A DNA stretch of 47,767 bases from positions 1 through 47,767 of the forward strand of contig NZ_AOIU01000029.1 of NCBI RefSeq assembly GCF_000337455.1, written 5' to 3'. Both the position numbers and the translations under genes were made by a program. Positions 37,415-46,015 of this stretch are shown piece after piece. Below the pieces are notes generated by a model, which worked only from the letters and a program-made list of their open reading frames with translations, ran no database searches and was not told the origin of the DNA. Numbering within the stretch: the first letter of the stretch is position 1; every line of letters begins with the position of its first letter. The DNA is from Halosimplex carlsbadense 2-9-1. GTDB lineage: Archaea; Halobacteriota; Halobacteria; Halobacteriales; Haloarculaceae.

Positions 37415-38329
37415 TCAGAGAATCCGTTTTCCGAGCGCGCTCGCGGCGAGTTCGACGGCGAGTTCGGCAGTCCTGTTGTGGTCGTCGAGGATGGGGTTGA
37501 CCTCGACGATCTCCAGCGAGGCCAGGGCCGGGCCGGTGGCCCGCGAGACGAGTTCCATCGCGGTGTGGCCCTCGCGGTAGGAGGCGCCGCCGCGGACCGG
37601 CGTGCCGACCCCGGGCGCCTCGGTCGGGTCGAGGAAGTCCATGTCGAGGCTGACGTGGACGCCGTCGGTGCCGTCCGCGGCCACCTCGACGGCGTCGCGC
37701 GTCACCTCGGGGAGCCCGCGCTGGTCGACGTCGGTCATCGAGAACGCCGTTACCTCGCTGTCGCGCACCGCCTCGCGCTCTTCGTCGTCTAGATCTCGGA
37801 GCCCGACCATGGCGACGTTCTCGGCGTCGACCGTGGGCGAGTCGGCCCACTCGCTGTCGGCGAACGAGCCGCGGCCGAGGATCGCGGCCAGGGACATCCC
37901 GTGGACGTTCCCGCTGGGCGACGTGGTAGGCGTGTTGAAGTCGCCGTGGGCGTCGAACCAGACGATCCCGAGGTCGCGGTCGCGGGCGGCGCCGCCGACG
38001 GTCCCGATGGCGATCGAGTGGTCGCCGCCGAGGACGAGCGGCACTGCGCCGTCGGCGACGGCGCCGGCCACTTCGTCGGCGAGGTCGCGACAGACTCGCT
38101 CGGTCGCGCCGAGGTACTTCGCACGCCCCTCCGGCGGCCGACCGGCGTCCGGTTCGGTCCGCTCGGGGCTCGGGACGACGACGTTCCCGCCGTCCTCGCA
38201 GTCGATCCCGAGCGAGTCGAGTTCGTCGGTGAGGCCGGCGTAGCGGATGGCCGAGGGTCCCATGTCGACGCCGCGCCGGTCCGCTCCGAGGTCCATCGGC
38301 GCGCCGAAGACGCGCACTGGTCGGTCCAT
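37415..38329 (-). CDS. rocF: Arginase (ureohydrolase family)
   Basis: This 304-aa enzyme hydrolyses arginine to ornithine and urea. Manganese ligands are in GGDH104S, D126-A-H128-x-D130 and D229-x-D231-x2-D234. The segment N132-TPTTSPSGN followed by HGM is the arginase-type substrate loop rather than that of agmatinase, and VEVNPILDDHNRTAELAVEL is the conserved C-terminal signature. A GGTTTTGCC element about 27 bp before the ATG suggests a leaderless mRNA. No urease or arginine-catabolic partner is adjacent. Confidence 0.93.
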   Translation of the reverse strand: MDRPVRVFGAPMDLGADRRGVDMGPSAIRYAGLTDELDSLGIDCEDGGNVVVPSPERTEPDAGRPPEGRAKYLGATERVCRDLADEVAGAVADGAVPLVLGGDHSIAIGTVGGAARDRDLGIVWFDAHGDFNTPTTSPSGNVHGMSLAAILGRGSFADSEWADSPTVDAENVAMVGLRDLDDEEREAVRDSEVTAFSMTDVDQRGLPEVTRDAVEVAADGTDGVHVSLDMDFLDPTEAPGVGTPVRGGASYREGHTAMELVSRATGPALASLEIVEVNPILDDHNRTAELAVELAASALGKRIL

Positions 38330-38401
38330 ACGCTCGCAAGGAGGCCGAGCGGCAAAACCGTCGGGGCTACTGGACGAGTGCGCCGGCCTTCACCGCCTCC
38401 G

Positions 38402-38872
38402 TCAGTAGGTCGGCGGGTCGGTCCCCGGAGGGACGACGAACCGACGGAGGACAGTCCCGACACCACCTCCTACGGCACCGACGAAGCCGAACAGTGGGCC
38501 GAGAACCATCAGAAACACGCCGGACAACAGCGCGCCGTACATGGAGTTCCCCTCGGGCTGGACGAGCCATAGAACGAGCAACCCCACTGTGACTGCGAGC
38601 GCCGAGACGGCCAGCCCGATGACTACCGCGCGGAAAGCCACGGCGACCCCTTCGTACCACTTGCGACCCAGCGAGGCTCCGGTGAGAAAGCCGGCGAGCG
38701 CGACGACCACGAGTCCCGTCGTCCCGATCGCCTGTGACAACCCGTCGAAGAACACACCAGCGGCAAACAGGGCGACCGTCGTCATCGAACCGAACACGAC
38801 CTGTCGCGGGTGGTCACCGAGGTAGGACTGGTGACCGCTGCCGACCCAGTCTCGAAGGTTCATATCAGCCAT
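38402..38872 (-). CDS. Four-helix membrane protein, hypothetical
   Basis: The ATG at 38872 (MADMNLRDWVGSG...) gives 156 aa. A TTAATT box at 38884-38890 lies so close that a leaderless start would fall on the internal ATG at 38863 (MNLRDWVGSG...), so that start is equally possible. Four hydrophobic helices are visible with Gly-rich packing (VVVALAGFLTGASLG, GPLFGFVGAVGGGVGTVL). No family recognised. It borders the decayed epimerase, and the shifted remnant frame of that gene runs into this start. Confidence 0.7.
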   Translation of the reverse strand: MADMNLRDWVGSGHQSYLGDHPRQVVFGSMTTVALFAAGVFFDGLSQAIGTTGLVVVALAGFLTGASLGRKWYEGVAVAFRAVVIGLAVSALAVTVGLLVLWLVQPEGNSMYGALLSGVFLMVLGPLFGFVGAVGGGVGTVLRRFVVPPGTDPPTY

Positions 38873-38892
38873 TGACAGAGAAGTCAATTAAG

Positions 38893-39094
38893 TGTACTGT
38901 ACGTTCAGGCAACTCGTACTGGGCGCAGACCCGTTCGACGTCTTCCTCGAAGGCGATTTCGGGTCCCAGCCGGTGGAGCCGCGCATCGCGTACGACGACA
39001 GCGCCGCGATGTGGAAGACCGCGGCGATGAAGTTCACCAGGTTCGGCCCGATAAATCCCGCACCGCCCGCCGCCGGCACCCGCTTGCCATCCAT
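38893..39094 (-). pseudogene. Decayed NAD-dependent sugar-nucleotide epimerase/dehydratase
   Basis: Reading the minus strand from the ATG at 39094 gives MDGKRVPAAGGAGFIGPNLV, the Rossmann N terminus of an extended SDR. It runs directly into AAVFHIAALSSYAM, normally about 45 residues further on, and then into STGWDP from the C terminus. Near 38960 one base is missing; in the next frame the protein continues EIAFEEDVERVCAQYE, the usual last helix of the family. About 60 of some 310 codons remain, with two internal deletions and a frameshift. It cannot encode an enzyme. Confidence 0.85.
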
Positions 39095-39235
39095 GCGAGA
39101 AGATGTCTCACCGAGCGCAAAAATCGGCCCATTACCGTCGGACCGCGAGCGGATCCGGTGTGTGAGGGACTGACTGTCTCGACTTCGGGCTGAGAGACGG
39201 CGAAAATCGCCGCGCTTGCCGACGGCCACCGCCGG

Positions 39236-39246
39236 GTTTAATAAAA
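39236..39246 (+). promoter_or_regulatory. TATA box of the HTH regulator gene at 39267
   Basis: GTTTAATAAAA is centred 26 bp before the ATG at 39267, predicting a leaderless mRNA. Confidence 0.65.
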
Positions 39247-39266
39247 TCTATGACCAATACCTGGGT

Positions 39267-39800
39267 ATGTCATCAATCGAGCTGACGCCCAGCCAGAAAA
39301 ACATCCTACAGGAGCTCGTCAATCTCTATCGGGAGTCCGAAAGCGCGGTGAAAGGGGAGGACATCGCGGAGAAAGTCGACCGGAATCCGGGCACGATCCG
39401 CAACCAGATGCAGAGCCTCAAGGCGCTCCAGTTGGTCGAGGGCGTCCCCGGCCCGAAGGGCGGGTACAAGCCGACGGCGACGGCCTACGACGCCCTCCAG
39501 ATCCAGGACATGGACCAGGCCGCCGACGTGCCGCTCGCGCACAACGGCTCCGACATCGAGGACGCGAACGTCGAGGAGATAGACCTCACTAGCGTCCACC
39601 ACCCCGAGGAGTGTCGCGCCGAGATCCAGCTCCAGGGGTCGATCGCCGACTTCCACGAGGGCGACACCATCACTGTCGGCCCGACGCCGCTCTCGAAGCT
39701 CCAGATCATCGGCTCGCTCGAGGGCAAAGACGACACGAACAACAAGCTGATCCTCACGATCGACGACATGCGCGCGCCGGCCGGCGAGCCCGAGCACTGA
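39267..39800 (+). CDS. Winged-helix transcriptional regulator, haloarchaeal
   Basis: The ATG at 39267 gives 177 aa. Residues about 4-70 form a winged HTH (LTPSQKNILQELVNLYRESE, VKGEDIAEKVDRNPGTIRNQMQSL, then GGYKPTATAYDAL as the wing). A C-terminal domain of about 95 residues is beta-rich (ECRAEIQLQGSIADFHEGD, TVGPTPLSKLQIIGSLEGK) and may bind a ligand or form a dimer. Such proteins are often labelled Rrf2- or TrmB-like in haloarchaea; there are no Cys residues for an Fe-S cluster, so classical Rrf2 chemistry is excluded. Targets are unknown. Confidence 0.85.
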   Translation: MSSIELTPSQKNILQELVNLYRESESAVKGEDIAEKVDRNPGTIRNQMQSLKALQLVEGVPGPKGGYKPTATAYDALQIQDMDQAADVPLAHNGSDIEDANVEEIDLTSVHHPEECRAEIQLQGSIADFHEGDTITVGPTPLSKLQIIGSLEGKDDTNNKLILTIDDMRAPAGEPEH

Positions 39801-39973
39801 TTCGGCCCCCGGCCCCCCTCGCGACGCTCGCTCCCGCCGACTGTCTGTCGTTCTCGCACGTTGACGCTAACCCGCCGGTCGATCCTCGATATTCATGATA
39901 GAAAGCGACCGAACCGTCGGATCCTCGGGCCGGATTCGCAGGCTTTGTATCACCCGGCTACAGAGTGGGCCGC

Positions 39974-41137
39974 ATGAACGACAACGTCGTCGTGCTCGGG
40001 TCCGGCTACGCGGGCGCGGGTGCGGTCAAGAGCCTCGAATCCCATCTCGACGGTCGGGCCAACGTCACGTGGATCTCCGACGTGGACTACCACCTCGTCC
40101 TCCACGAGTCCCACCGCTGCATCCGCGACCCCAGCGTCCGCGAGAAGGTCACGATCCCCGTCGAGGAGGTCAAATCGCCGTCGACGACCTTCCACCAGGC
40201 CACCGTCGAAGGCGTCGACACTGACGAGCGCGTCGTCGAACTCGAAGACGGTGCGGACGTGTCCTACGACTACCTGCTCGTGGGCATCGGATCGCGCACC
40301 GCCTTCTTCGGCATCGACGGCCTGCGCGAGCACGCGCTCACGCTCAAGAGCCTCGACGACGCGCTGGGCATCCACGACGCCGTCTCCGAGGCCGCCGCGG
40401 CCGCCACGCGCGACGACCCCGCGACGGTCGTCGTCGGCGGCGCCGGCCTCTCGGGCATCCAGACGGCCGGGGAGATCGCCGAGTACCGCGACGACTACGG
40501 CGCCAGCATCGACATCGAACTCGTCGAGGGCCTCGACCGGGTGCTTCCCAACAGCGACCCCGAACTGCAGGGCGCGCTCCGCAAGCGCCTGGAAGCGGCC
40601 GACGTGAACATCCACACCGGCGAGTTCATCGGCGAGGTCGACGAGGAGACCGTCTACATCGGCGACGACGCCGAGATGGACTACGACGTGCTGATCTGGA
40701 CCGGCGGCATCACCGGCCGCGAGGCCGTCGCCGACGCGAACGTCGACAAGGACGAGCGCTCGAACCGCATCTTCTCCGGGATGACCTTCGAGACCGACGA
40801 CGACCGCGTGTTCGCCATCGGCGACGCCGCCATCGTCGACCAGCCTGGCGACGACCCCGCGCCGCCGACCGCCCAGGCCGCCTGGCAGGCCGCCGAGGTC
40901 GCCGGCGAGAACCTCGCCCGCCGCGTCAAGGGCCAGCCGCTCACCGAGTGGACCTACGACGACAAGGGCACCGTCGTCTCCGTCGGCGAGGAGGCCGTCG
41001 CCCACGACGTCAAGTTCTTCCCCATCTCCACCTTCGGCGGCGTGCCAGCCGAGATCCTCAAGAAGGGCATCGCCGCCCGCTGGATCGCCGACGTGTCCTC
41101 CGTCGGCAACGCCATCGACGCCTGGCCCGACATGTAG
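39974..41137 (+). CDS. Type II NADH dehydrogenase-like FAD oxidoreductase
   Basis: The ATG at 39974 gives 387 aa; a CTTTGTATCA element about 28 bp upstream supports it over a GTG at 39965. The FAD-binding GSGYAGAG (9-16), the NAD-binding VVVGGAGLSGIQTAGEIAEY near 153-172 and the FAD-closing AIGDAAIVDQ near 278-288 mark a pyridine nucleotide-disulfide-type enzyme of the NDH-2/sulfide-quinone reductase superfamily. No catalytic Cys pair typical of SQR is seen. It likely passes electrons from NADH to menaquinone at the membrane surface. Confidence 0.88.
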   Translation: MNDNVVVLGSGYAGAGAVKSLESHLDGRANVTWISDVDYHLVLHESHRCIRDPSVREKVTIPVEEVKSPSTTFHQATVEGVDTDERVVELEDGADVSYDYLLVGIGSRTAFFGIDGLREHALTLKSLDDALGIHDAVSEAAAAATRDDPATVVVGGAGLSGIQTAGEIAEYRDDYGASIDIELVEGLDRVLPNSDPELQGALRKRLEAADVNIHTGEFIGEVDEETVYIGDDAEMDYDVLIWTGGITGREAVADANVDKDERSNRIFSGMTFETDDDRVFAIGDAAIVDQPGDDPAPPTAQAAWQAAEVAGENLARRVKGQPLTEWTYDDKGTVVSVGEEAVAHDVKFFPISTFGGVPAEILKKGIAARWIADVSSVGNAIDAWPDM

Positions 41138-41305
41138 GGCGCGCCGGGGTCCCGGTGACCCCCCGTTCGCAGCCGCGCCACGGGTCGAGTGAACGAGGTG
41201 GTCAACCGTGCAGATATCGGAGCCCGAAGACGGAACGGCGACGAAGCGTCGCCGCTCGCCGACGGTCGCAACGAATATGTACGGTCGGCATCACATCCCG
41301 ATTCG

Positions 41306-41488
41306 ATGTCACAGAACCCCCTGGCCAACCCCGCTATCAGATACGGCATCGGCGCGTCCGGCGCACTGGTGATCGCGGTCGTCGCGTACCTCTTCCTCGA
41401 CGGCACGACCCAGCTCGTCGCCTACGCGGTGGCCCTGCTCGACCTGCTCGTCACGCCGCAGATCCTGAAGCGAGCCGCGACCGCCTGA
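41306..41488 (+). CDS. 60-aa membrane protein
   Basis: The ATG at 41306 gives MSQNPLANPAIRYGIGASG... with two short helices (about 15-31 and 36-50) and the end PQILKRAATA. A GAATATGT element about 29 bp upstream is a plausible promoter, which favours this start over longer frames. Small two-helix proteins of this kind are common and unnamed in haloarchaea. Confidence 0.65.
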   Translation: MSQNPLANPAIRYGIGASGALVIAVVAYLFLDGTTQLVAYAVALLDLLVTPQILKRAATA

Positions 41489-41602
41489 CCGTCGGCGAGT
41501 GTCGGTGTCGTGGCATCGGTCCGAGCGGTCTTCAGCTCCGGGATTTCAGCGTCTGATACTCGGGCCGATGTGCTTTTGCCGAGCTAGTGCCCGGAGCTTG
41601 GT

Positions 41603-43558
41603 ATGCCAACCGACGGAGTCGCCAGTGGGGTCGCGCCGGGTGGAAGACTACGGGGCAAATTCGAATCGTTCGTCGAGTACACGCCGAGCGGGGACACGAT
41701 CCCCGACGAGGCGTGGCGGCGTCGCCACCGCAACATCCTCCTCGTGGTACTCGCTCACGTCCCGCTGCTGTTTCTGCTGGGGATCTTCGAGGGGACCGAG
41801 ACGACGTTCTCGGGGGCGACTATCCCGTCGATCCCGTTGTCGACCATCGTGCTGGAGCTCGGTTTGCTGGTCGCGCTGGTCGGCGCCGCGAGCCTGTCCC
41901 GGTTGCCCAGGCGGGCGCGCACCGCACTGGGGACGCTGGGGATGCTCTCGTGTTCGGTCGTGCTCGTTCACTTCTCGGGGGGGTTCATCGAAGCGCACTT
42001 CCACTTCTTCGTCGGGATGGCCGTCGTCGCCGTCTACGAGGACTGGGTGCCGTTCGCGCTGGGGATCGGGTACGTTGTCCTCACGCACGGCGTCTTCGGG
42101 ATGATCAACCCGAGCCGGGTGTACAACCACGAGGCCGCGATCGCCAATCCGTGGGCCTGGGGGCTGATCCACGGCGTGTTCGTCCTCGGGCTGGCCGCCG
42201 CGCTGATGTCACACTGGTACTCGACGGAGCGCTCCCGAGCGGAAGCGAAAGAGCGGCTCCGGGAAGCCGAGGAGAAGACCCGGCAGGTCACGGATCTGGA
42301 GGAGCAGCGAGCGGAGATCGAGGAAGCGAAAGCGGAGGCCGAGGCGGCCCAGGAACGGGCCGAACAGCGCCGACGGGAGGTCGAGCGGCTGAACGACCAC
42401 CTCGAAGCCAAAGCGGACGACTACAGCGCGACGATGTCGCGGGCGGCCGACGGCGCGCTGCACGTCCGACTCGACGCCGAGAGCGAGAGCGAGGCGATGA
42501 CCCGGATCGCCGAGTCGTTCAACGAGATGATCGACGAGACGGAGTCGACCATGGCAGAGATACAGGCGTTCGCCGCGGAGGTCGCCGACGCCAGCGAGGA
42601 GGCCGACGGGGGCGCCGCGGACATCAAGACGGCCAGCGAGGAGGTGAGCGAGTCGATCGACGAGATCTCGACGGGCGCGAACGACCAGTCGGAGAAGCTC
42701 GACGCCGTCTCCGCGGAGATGAGCGACCTCTCGGCGACGGTCGAGGAGGTGGCGGCCTCGGCGCGGACGGTCGCCGAGACCTCGCGGGAGACGGCCGAGA
42801 TAGCCGAGGACGGCGAGGTGACCGCCCGGACGGCGATCGAGAACGCGCGGGAGAGCCGCGCGGCGATCGACGAGACGACCGACCGCGTCGAGGCGCTCGA
42901 CGACCGGATGGCCGAGATCGGCGAGATCGTCGACCTCATCGGCGACGTGGCGGAACAGACGAACATGCTCGCGCTGAACGCCAACATCGAGGCCGCCCGC
43001 GCGAGCGGCGGCGGTGCGGGCGGCGACGGGTTCGCGGTCGTCGCCGACGAGGTCAAACAGCTCGCCGAGGAGACGCGGGCGTCGGCGACGGAGATCGAGG
43101 ACCTGATCGCGGAGACCCAGGAGCAGACGACGGCGACGGTCGAGGAGGCGCGCCGAGCCGAGCGACACATGACCGAGAGCGTCGAGGTGGTCGAGGAAGT
43201 CGTCGACGCGTTCGAGCAGGTCTCGGAGAACGCCGAGGAGACCGATCGGGGGATCCGGGAGATAAGCGCGACGACGGACGACCAGGCCGAAAGCACCGAG
43301 TCCGCGGTCTCGACCGTCGAGGAGGTCGCGGAGATCAGCCGGTCGACCGCGGCGGAGAGCGAACGGGCGGCGTCGGCCGCCGGGGAGCAGGCGACCGCCA
43401 TCTCTGAGGTCAGCGCGAACGTCGGCTCGCTGAACGAGCGCGCCGAACGCCTCCAGTCGCTGTTGCGGAGCTTCGAGGTCCACGACGACGGCGCGGGGCG
43501 GCTGGGGAGCGGAGCGGCGGGCGCGATCGCCGTCGAGGACGGCGGTCGGCCCGAGTGA
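41603..43558 (+). CDS. Methyl-accepting chemotaxis transducer (Htr type) with six-helix membrane sensor
   Basis: This 651-aa protein has an N-terminal membrane domain of about six helices (about 45-205) without a large extracellular domain, followed by a coiled coil (about 210-275), a HAMP-like region and a long signalling helix hairpin. The conserved tip is QTNMLALNANIEAARASG...GFAVVADEVKQLAEE near 452-492. Glu/Gln-rich heptads on both arms could be methylation sites. Helices 3-4 contain HFSGGFIEAHFHFFV, a His-rich motif that may sense a metal, heme or membrane state. TGCTTTTGCC at 41571-41580 is at -27. No che genes are adjacent. Confidence 0.92.
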   Translation: MPTDGVASGVAPGGRLRGKFESFVEYTPSGDTIPDEAWRRRHRNILLVVLAHVPLLFLLGIFEGTETTFSGATIPSIPLSTIVLELGLLVALVGAASLSRLPRRARTALGTLGMLSCSVVLVHFSGGFIEAHFHFFVGMAVVAVYEDWVPFALGIGYVVLTHGVFGMINPSRVYNHEAAIANPWAWGLIHGVFVLGLAAALMSHWYSTERSRAEAKERLREAEEKTRQVTDLEEQRAEIEEAKAEAEAAQERAEQRRREVERLNDHLEAKADDYSATMSRAADGALHVRLDAESESEAMTRIAESFNEMIDETESTMAEIQAFAAEVADASEEADGGAADIKTASEEVSESIDEISTGANDQSEKLDAVSAEMSDLSATVEEVAASARTVAETSRETAEIAEDGEVTARTAIENARESRAAIDETTDRVEALDDRMAEIGEIVDLIGDVAEQTNMLALNANIEAARASGGGAGGDGFAVVADEVKQLAEETRASATEIEDLIAETQEQTTATVEEARRAERHMTESVEVVEEVVDAFEQVSENAEETDRGIREISATTDDQAESTESAVSTVEEVAEISRSTAAESERAASAAGEQATAISEVSANVGSLNERAERLQSLLRSFEVHDDGAGRLGSGAAGAIAVEDGGRPE

Positions 43559-43654
43559 CCACCGACGAACGTGGACGACGCGCCGGTGACCACCGAGTTC
43601 GCCAGTCGGCATAGACCGGGCAACCAGAGGGAACTCGTCGTGACGGGCCACCAC

Positions 43655-43663
43655 GATTAAATC
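43655..43663 (+). promoter_or_regulatory. TATA box upstream of the CNNM transporter leader
   Basis: GATTAAATC is centred 26-27 bp before an ATG at 43686, so transcription should begin at or next to that ATG, not at the transporter start. Confidence 0.65.
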
Positions 43664-43685
43664 GGCTCCCGCTCCTAGACCGGCC

Positions 43686-43733
43686 ATGAGAGAGACGACT
43701 CGTTCGCCCGTCCGTCGGAGGCCGCGATGGTAG
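43686..43733 (+). CDS. Possible 15-codon Arg/Pro leader peptide of the CNNM transporter
   Basis: The ORF MRETTRSPVRRRPRW begins exactly where the promoter predicts a leaderless start and ends in TAG at 43731-43733, overlapping the first codons of the transporter. Six of fifteen residues are Arg and two are Pro. Inside it lies GGAGG (43717-43721), the Shine-Dalgarno sequence of the transporter, five bases before the ATG. Ribosomes on the leader would therefore cover or open the transporter's binding site. Confidence 0.5.
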   Translation: MRETTRSPVRRRPRW

Positions 43734-45124
43734 ATCTGCTGTTCTCGACGGGGCGGCTCCTGGCCGCGCTCTTATTGGTTGCCCTCAACGGTTTTTTCGT
43801 CGCGTCTGAGTTCGCCTACGTCCGCGTTCGGTCGAGCGCGGTCGACCAGATGGTCGCTGAAGGACGAGCGGGCGCGGAGCTGTTGCAGAACGCCCTCGAC
43901 GAACTCGACAACTACCTGGCGGTGACCCAGCTCGGGATCACGCTCGCCTCGCTCTCGCTCGGCTGGATCGGCGAACCGGCGGTCGCGGCGCTGATCGAAC
44001 CGGTCCTGGGCGCGCTCCTCCCGGAGAACCTCATCCACCTCGTCGCGGTCGGGCTCGGGTTCGGGTTCATCACCTTCCTGCACGTCGTCTTCGGCGAACT
44101 GGCGCCCAAGACCATCGCCATCGCCGAGGCCGAGCGGATCGCCCTGTTCGTCTCCCCGCCGATGCGCTTTTTCTACTACCTGTTCGTCCCGGGACTGGTC
44201 GTCCTCAACGGCACGGCGAACTACTTCACCCGCATGATCGGCATCCCGCCGGCGTCCGAGACCGAGGAGACCCTCTCCGAGGAAGAGATCCTGACGGTCC
44301 TCTCCCGGTCGGGGACGAAAGGCCACGTCGACGCCTCGGAGGTCGAGATGATCGAACGCGTGTTCGAACTCGACGACATCTCGGTCAGGGAAGTGATGAT
44401 CCCGCGGCCGGACGTGACGAGCGTCCCGGCGGACGCCACGCTCGCGGACCTCCGCGAGACCGTCATCGAAGCGGGCCACACCCGGTATCCGGTGCTCGAC
44501 GCCGACGACCCCGACCAGGTGGTCGGCTTCGTCGACGTGAAGGACCTCCTGCGAGCCGAGGAGTCGATGACGGACGACGTCACCGCCGCCGACCTGGCTC
44601 GCGAGATACCGCTGATCCCCGAGACGGGCGCCGTCGACGACCTGCTCGCCGAGTTCCAGGACGAGCAGCGACAGATGGCCGCGGTCATCGACGAGTGGGG
44701 CTCCTTCGAAGGGATCGCGACCGTCGAGGACGCGGTCGAGCAGGTCGTCGGCGACCTGCGCGACGACTTCGACGTGGTCGACCGCGAACCGACGATCGAC
44801 GAACGGGCCGACGGTACCTTCGCCATCGACGGCGGTGTCGTCCTCACGGAGGTCGAGGAAGCCCTCGACACCGAGTTCGGGACCGACGACGTGGGCACGG
44901 TCGGCGGGCTCGTCCTCGACCGGCTCGGCCGCGCCCCGGAGGTCGGCGACGAGGCGACCGTCGACGGCTACCGGTTCACGGTCGAAGCGGTCGACGGCGC
45001 CCGGATCGACGAGGTGGTGGCCCGGGCGGTCGAGGGGGACGAGCAAGCCGGCGACGCCGACGAGGAAACCGACACCGGCGGCGAGTCGGACGCCTCGCCG
45101 ACGGCCGAAGACGCCGGCGAGTGA
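43727..45124 (+). CDS. CNNM/CorC family divalent-cation transporter (DUF21-CBS-CorC)
   Basis: This 465-aa protein has the standard order: signal-anchor and DUF21 membrane domain (about 1-190; VALNGFFVASEFAYVRVRSSAVDQMV, YLAVTQLGITLASLSLGWIGEPA), a CBS pair (about 210-335; VREVMIPRPDVTSVPAD, HTRYPVLDADDPDQVVGFVDVKDLL), and a C-terminal CorC/HlyC domain (about 350-440), with an acidic tail. The family exports or regulates Mg2+ and Co2+. The start at 43727 is fixed by the GGAGG element five bases upstream. Its mRNA carries a short ORF in the leader. Confidence 0.92.
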   Translation: MVDLLFSTGRLLAALLLVALNGFFVASEFAYVRVRSSAVDQMVAEGRAGAELLQNALDELDNYLAVTQLGITLASLSLGWIGEPAVAALIEPVLGALLPENLIHLVAVGLGFGFITFLHVVFGELAPKTIAIAEAERIALFVSPPMRFFYYLFVPGLVVLNGTANYFTRMIGIPPASETEETLSEEEILTVLSRSGTKGHVDASEVEMIERVFELDDISVREVMIPRPDVTSVPADATLADLRETVIEAGHTRYPVLDADDPDQVVGFVDVKDLLRAEESMTDDVTAADLAREIPLIPETGAVDDLLAEFQDEQRQMAAVIDEWGSFEGIATVEDAVEQVVGDLRDDFDVVDREPTIDERADGTFAIDGGVVLTEVEEALDTEFGTDDVGTVGGLVLDRLGRAPEVGDEATVDGYRFTVEAVDGARIDEVVARAVEGDEQAGDADEETDTGGESDASPTAEDAGE

Positions 45125-45157
45125 CTCCGCCGGACTCTCCGAACGTCCCTCGCCGCG

Positions 45158-46015
45158 TCACCCGTCCAGTCCGAGCCCGGGATGCCACCGGTCGACGCCC
45201 GCCGCCTCGGCCGCCTCGTCCATCTCCGCGAGGATCGAGACGGCCTCGCTCGCCACCCTGGCGGCCTTGCGCTCGCCCTCGGTGCGGAACTCGCCGGTGA
45301 CGCGGTTGGCGTAGACGGTGCAGACCGCGCCCGCGCGGAGCCCGTAGAGGTTCGCGAGCGTCAGGATCGCCGCCGCCTCCATCTCGAAGTTGAGGACGTT
45401 CGCCTCTCGCAGGTCCTCGACGAGCTCGTCGGCGCCCGCCGCTTCGAAGCCGCCGAATCCGGGGCGACCCTGGCCGGCGTAGAAGCTGTCCGTGCTGGCC
45501 GTGATCCCGACGTGGTAGTCGTAGCCCAGCCGCTCGGCGGCGGTGACCAGCGCGCCCACGACCCGGTCGTCGGCGCTGGCGGGGTAGTCCTCGCGGACGT
45601 ACTCGTCGCTAGTGCCCTCCTGGCGGACGGCGCCCGCGCTGATGACGAGATCGCCCACGGCCGCCTCCTCGCGGATGGCGCCACAGGAGCCGACCCGCAG
45701 GAGCGTGTCGACGCCGACGCGGGCGAGTTCCTCGACGGCGATGGCCGCCGACGGCGAGCCGATCCCCGTCGACGTGACCGAGATCGGGGTGTCGTCGTAG
45801 CTCCCCGTGGCGGTGCGGTACTCGCGGTGTTCGGCGACCACCTCCGAGGCGTCCCAGCCGTCGGTGATCTTCTCGACGCGCTCGGGGTTGCCCGGCAGGA
45901 GGACGCTGTCGGCCACGTCGCCCGCCGAGACTTCGAGGTGGTACTGTTCGTCGTCGTTGGGGTCCTCGCTGGCGGGAGTCGCCGCGTCGCTCCCGTCGTC
46001 GCCCTCACCGCTCAT
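45158..46015 (-). CDS. udp: Uridine phosphorylase (NP-I family)
   Basis: The ATG at 46015 gives 285 aa; it overlaps the TGA of cdd (ATGA), so translation is coupled. A disordered acidic N terminus (1-24) precedes the trimeric/hexameric nucleoside phosphorylase core: VLLPGNPERVEKI, TSTGIGSPSAAIAVEEL, LRVGSCGAI (phosphate binding) and NVLNFEMEAAAILTLANLYG (ribose binding). It splits uridine to uracil and ribose-1-phosphate, following deamination of cytidine by the upstream gene's product. Confidence 0.9.
   Translation of the reverse strand: MSGEGDDGSDAATPASEDPNDDEQYHLEVSAGDVADSVLLPGNPERVEKITDGWDASEVVAEHREYRTATGSYDDTPISVTSTGIGSPSAAIAVEELARVGVDTLLRVGSCGAIREEAAVGDLVISAGAVRQEGTSDEYVREDYPASADDRVVGALVTAAERLGYDYHVGITASTDSFYAGQGRPGFGGFEAAGADELVEDLREANVLNFEMEAAAILTLANLYGLRAGAVCTVYANRVTGEFRTEGERKAARVASEAVSILAEMDEAAEAAGVDRWHPGLGLDG

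Noticed and set aside
39250..39285. Short ORF MTNTWVCHQSS upstream of and overlapping the HTH regulator
   Set aside because: The TATA box places transcription start at about 39267, downstream of this ATG, so it should not be in the mRNA.
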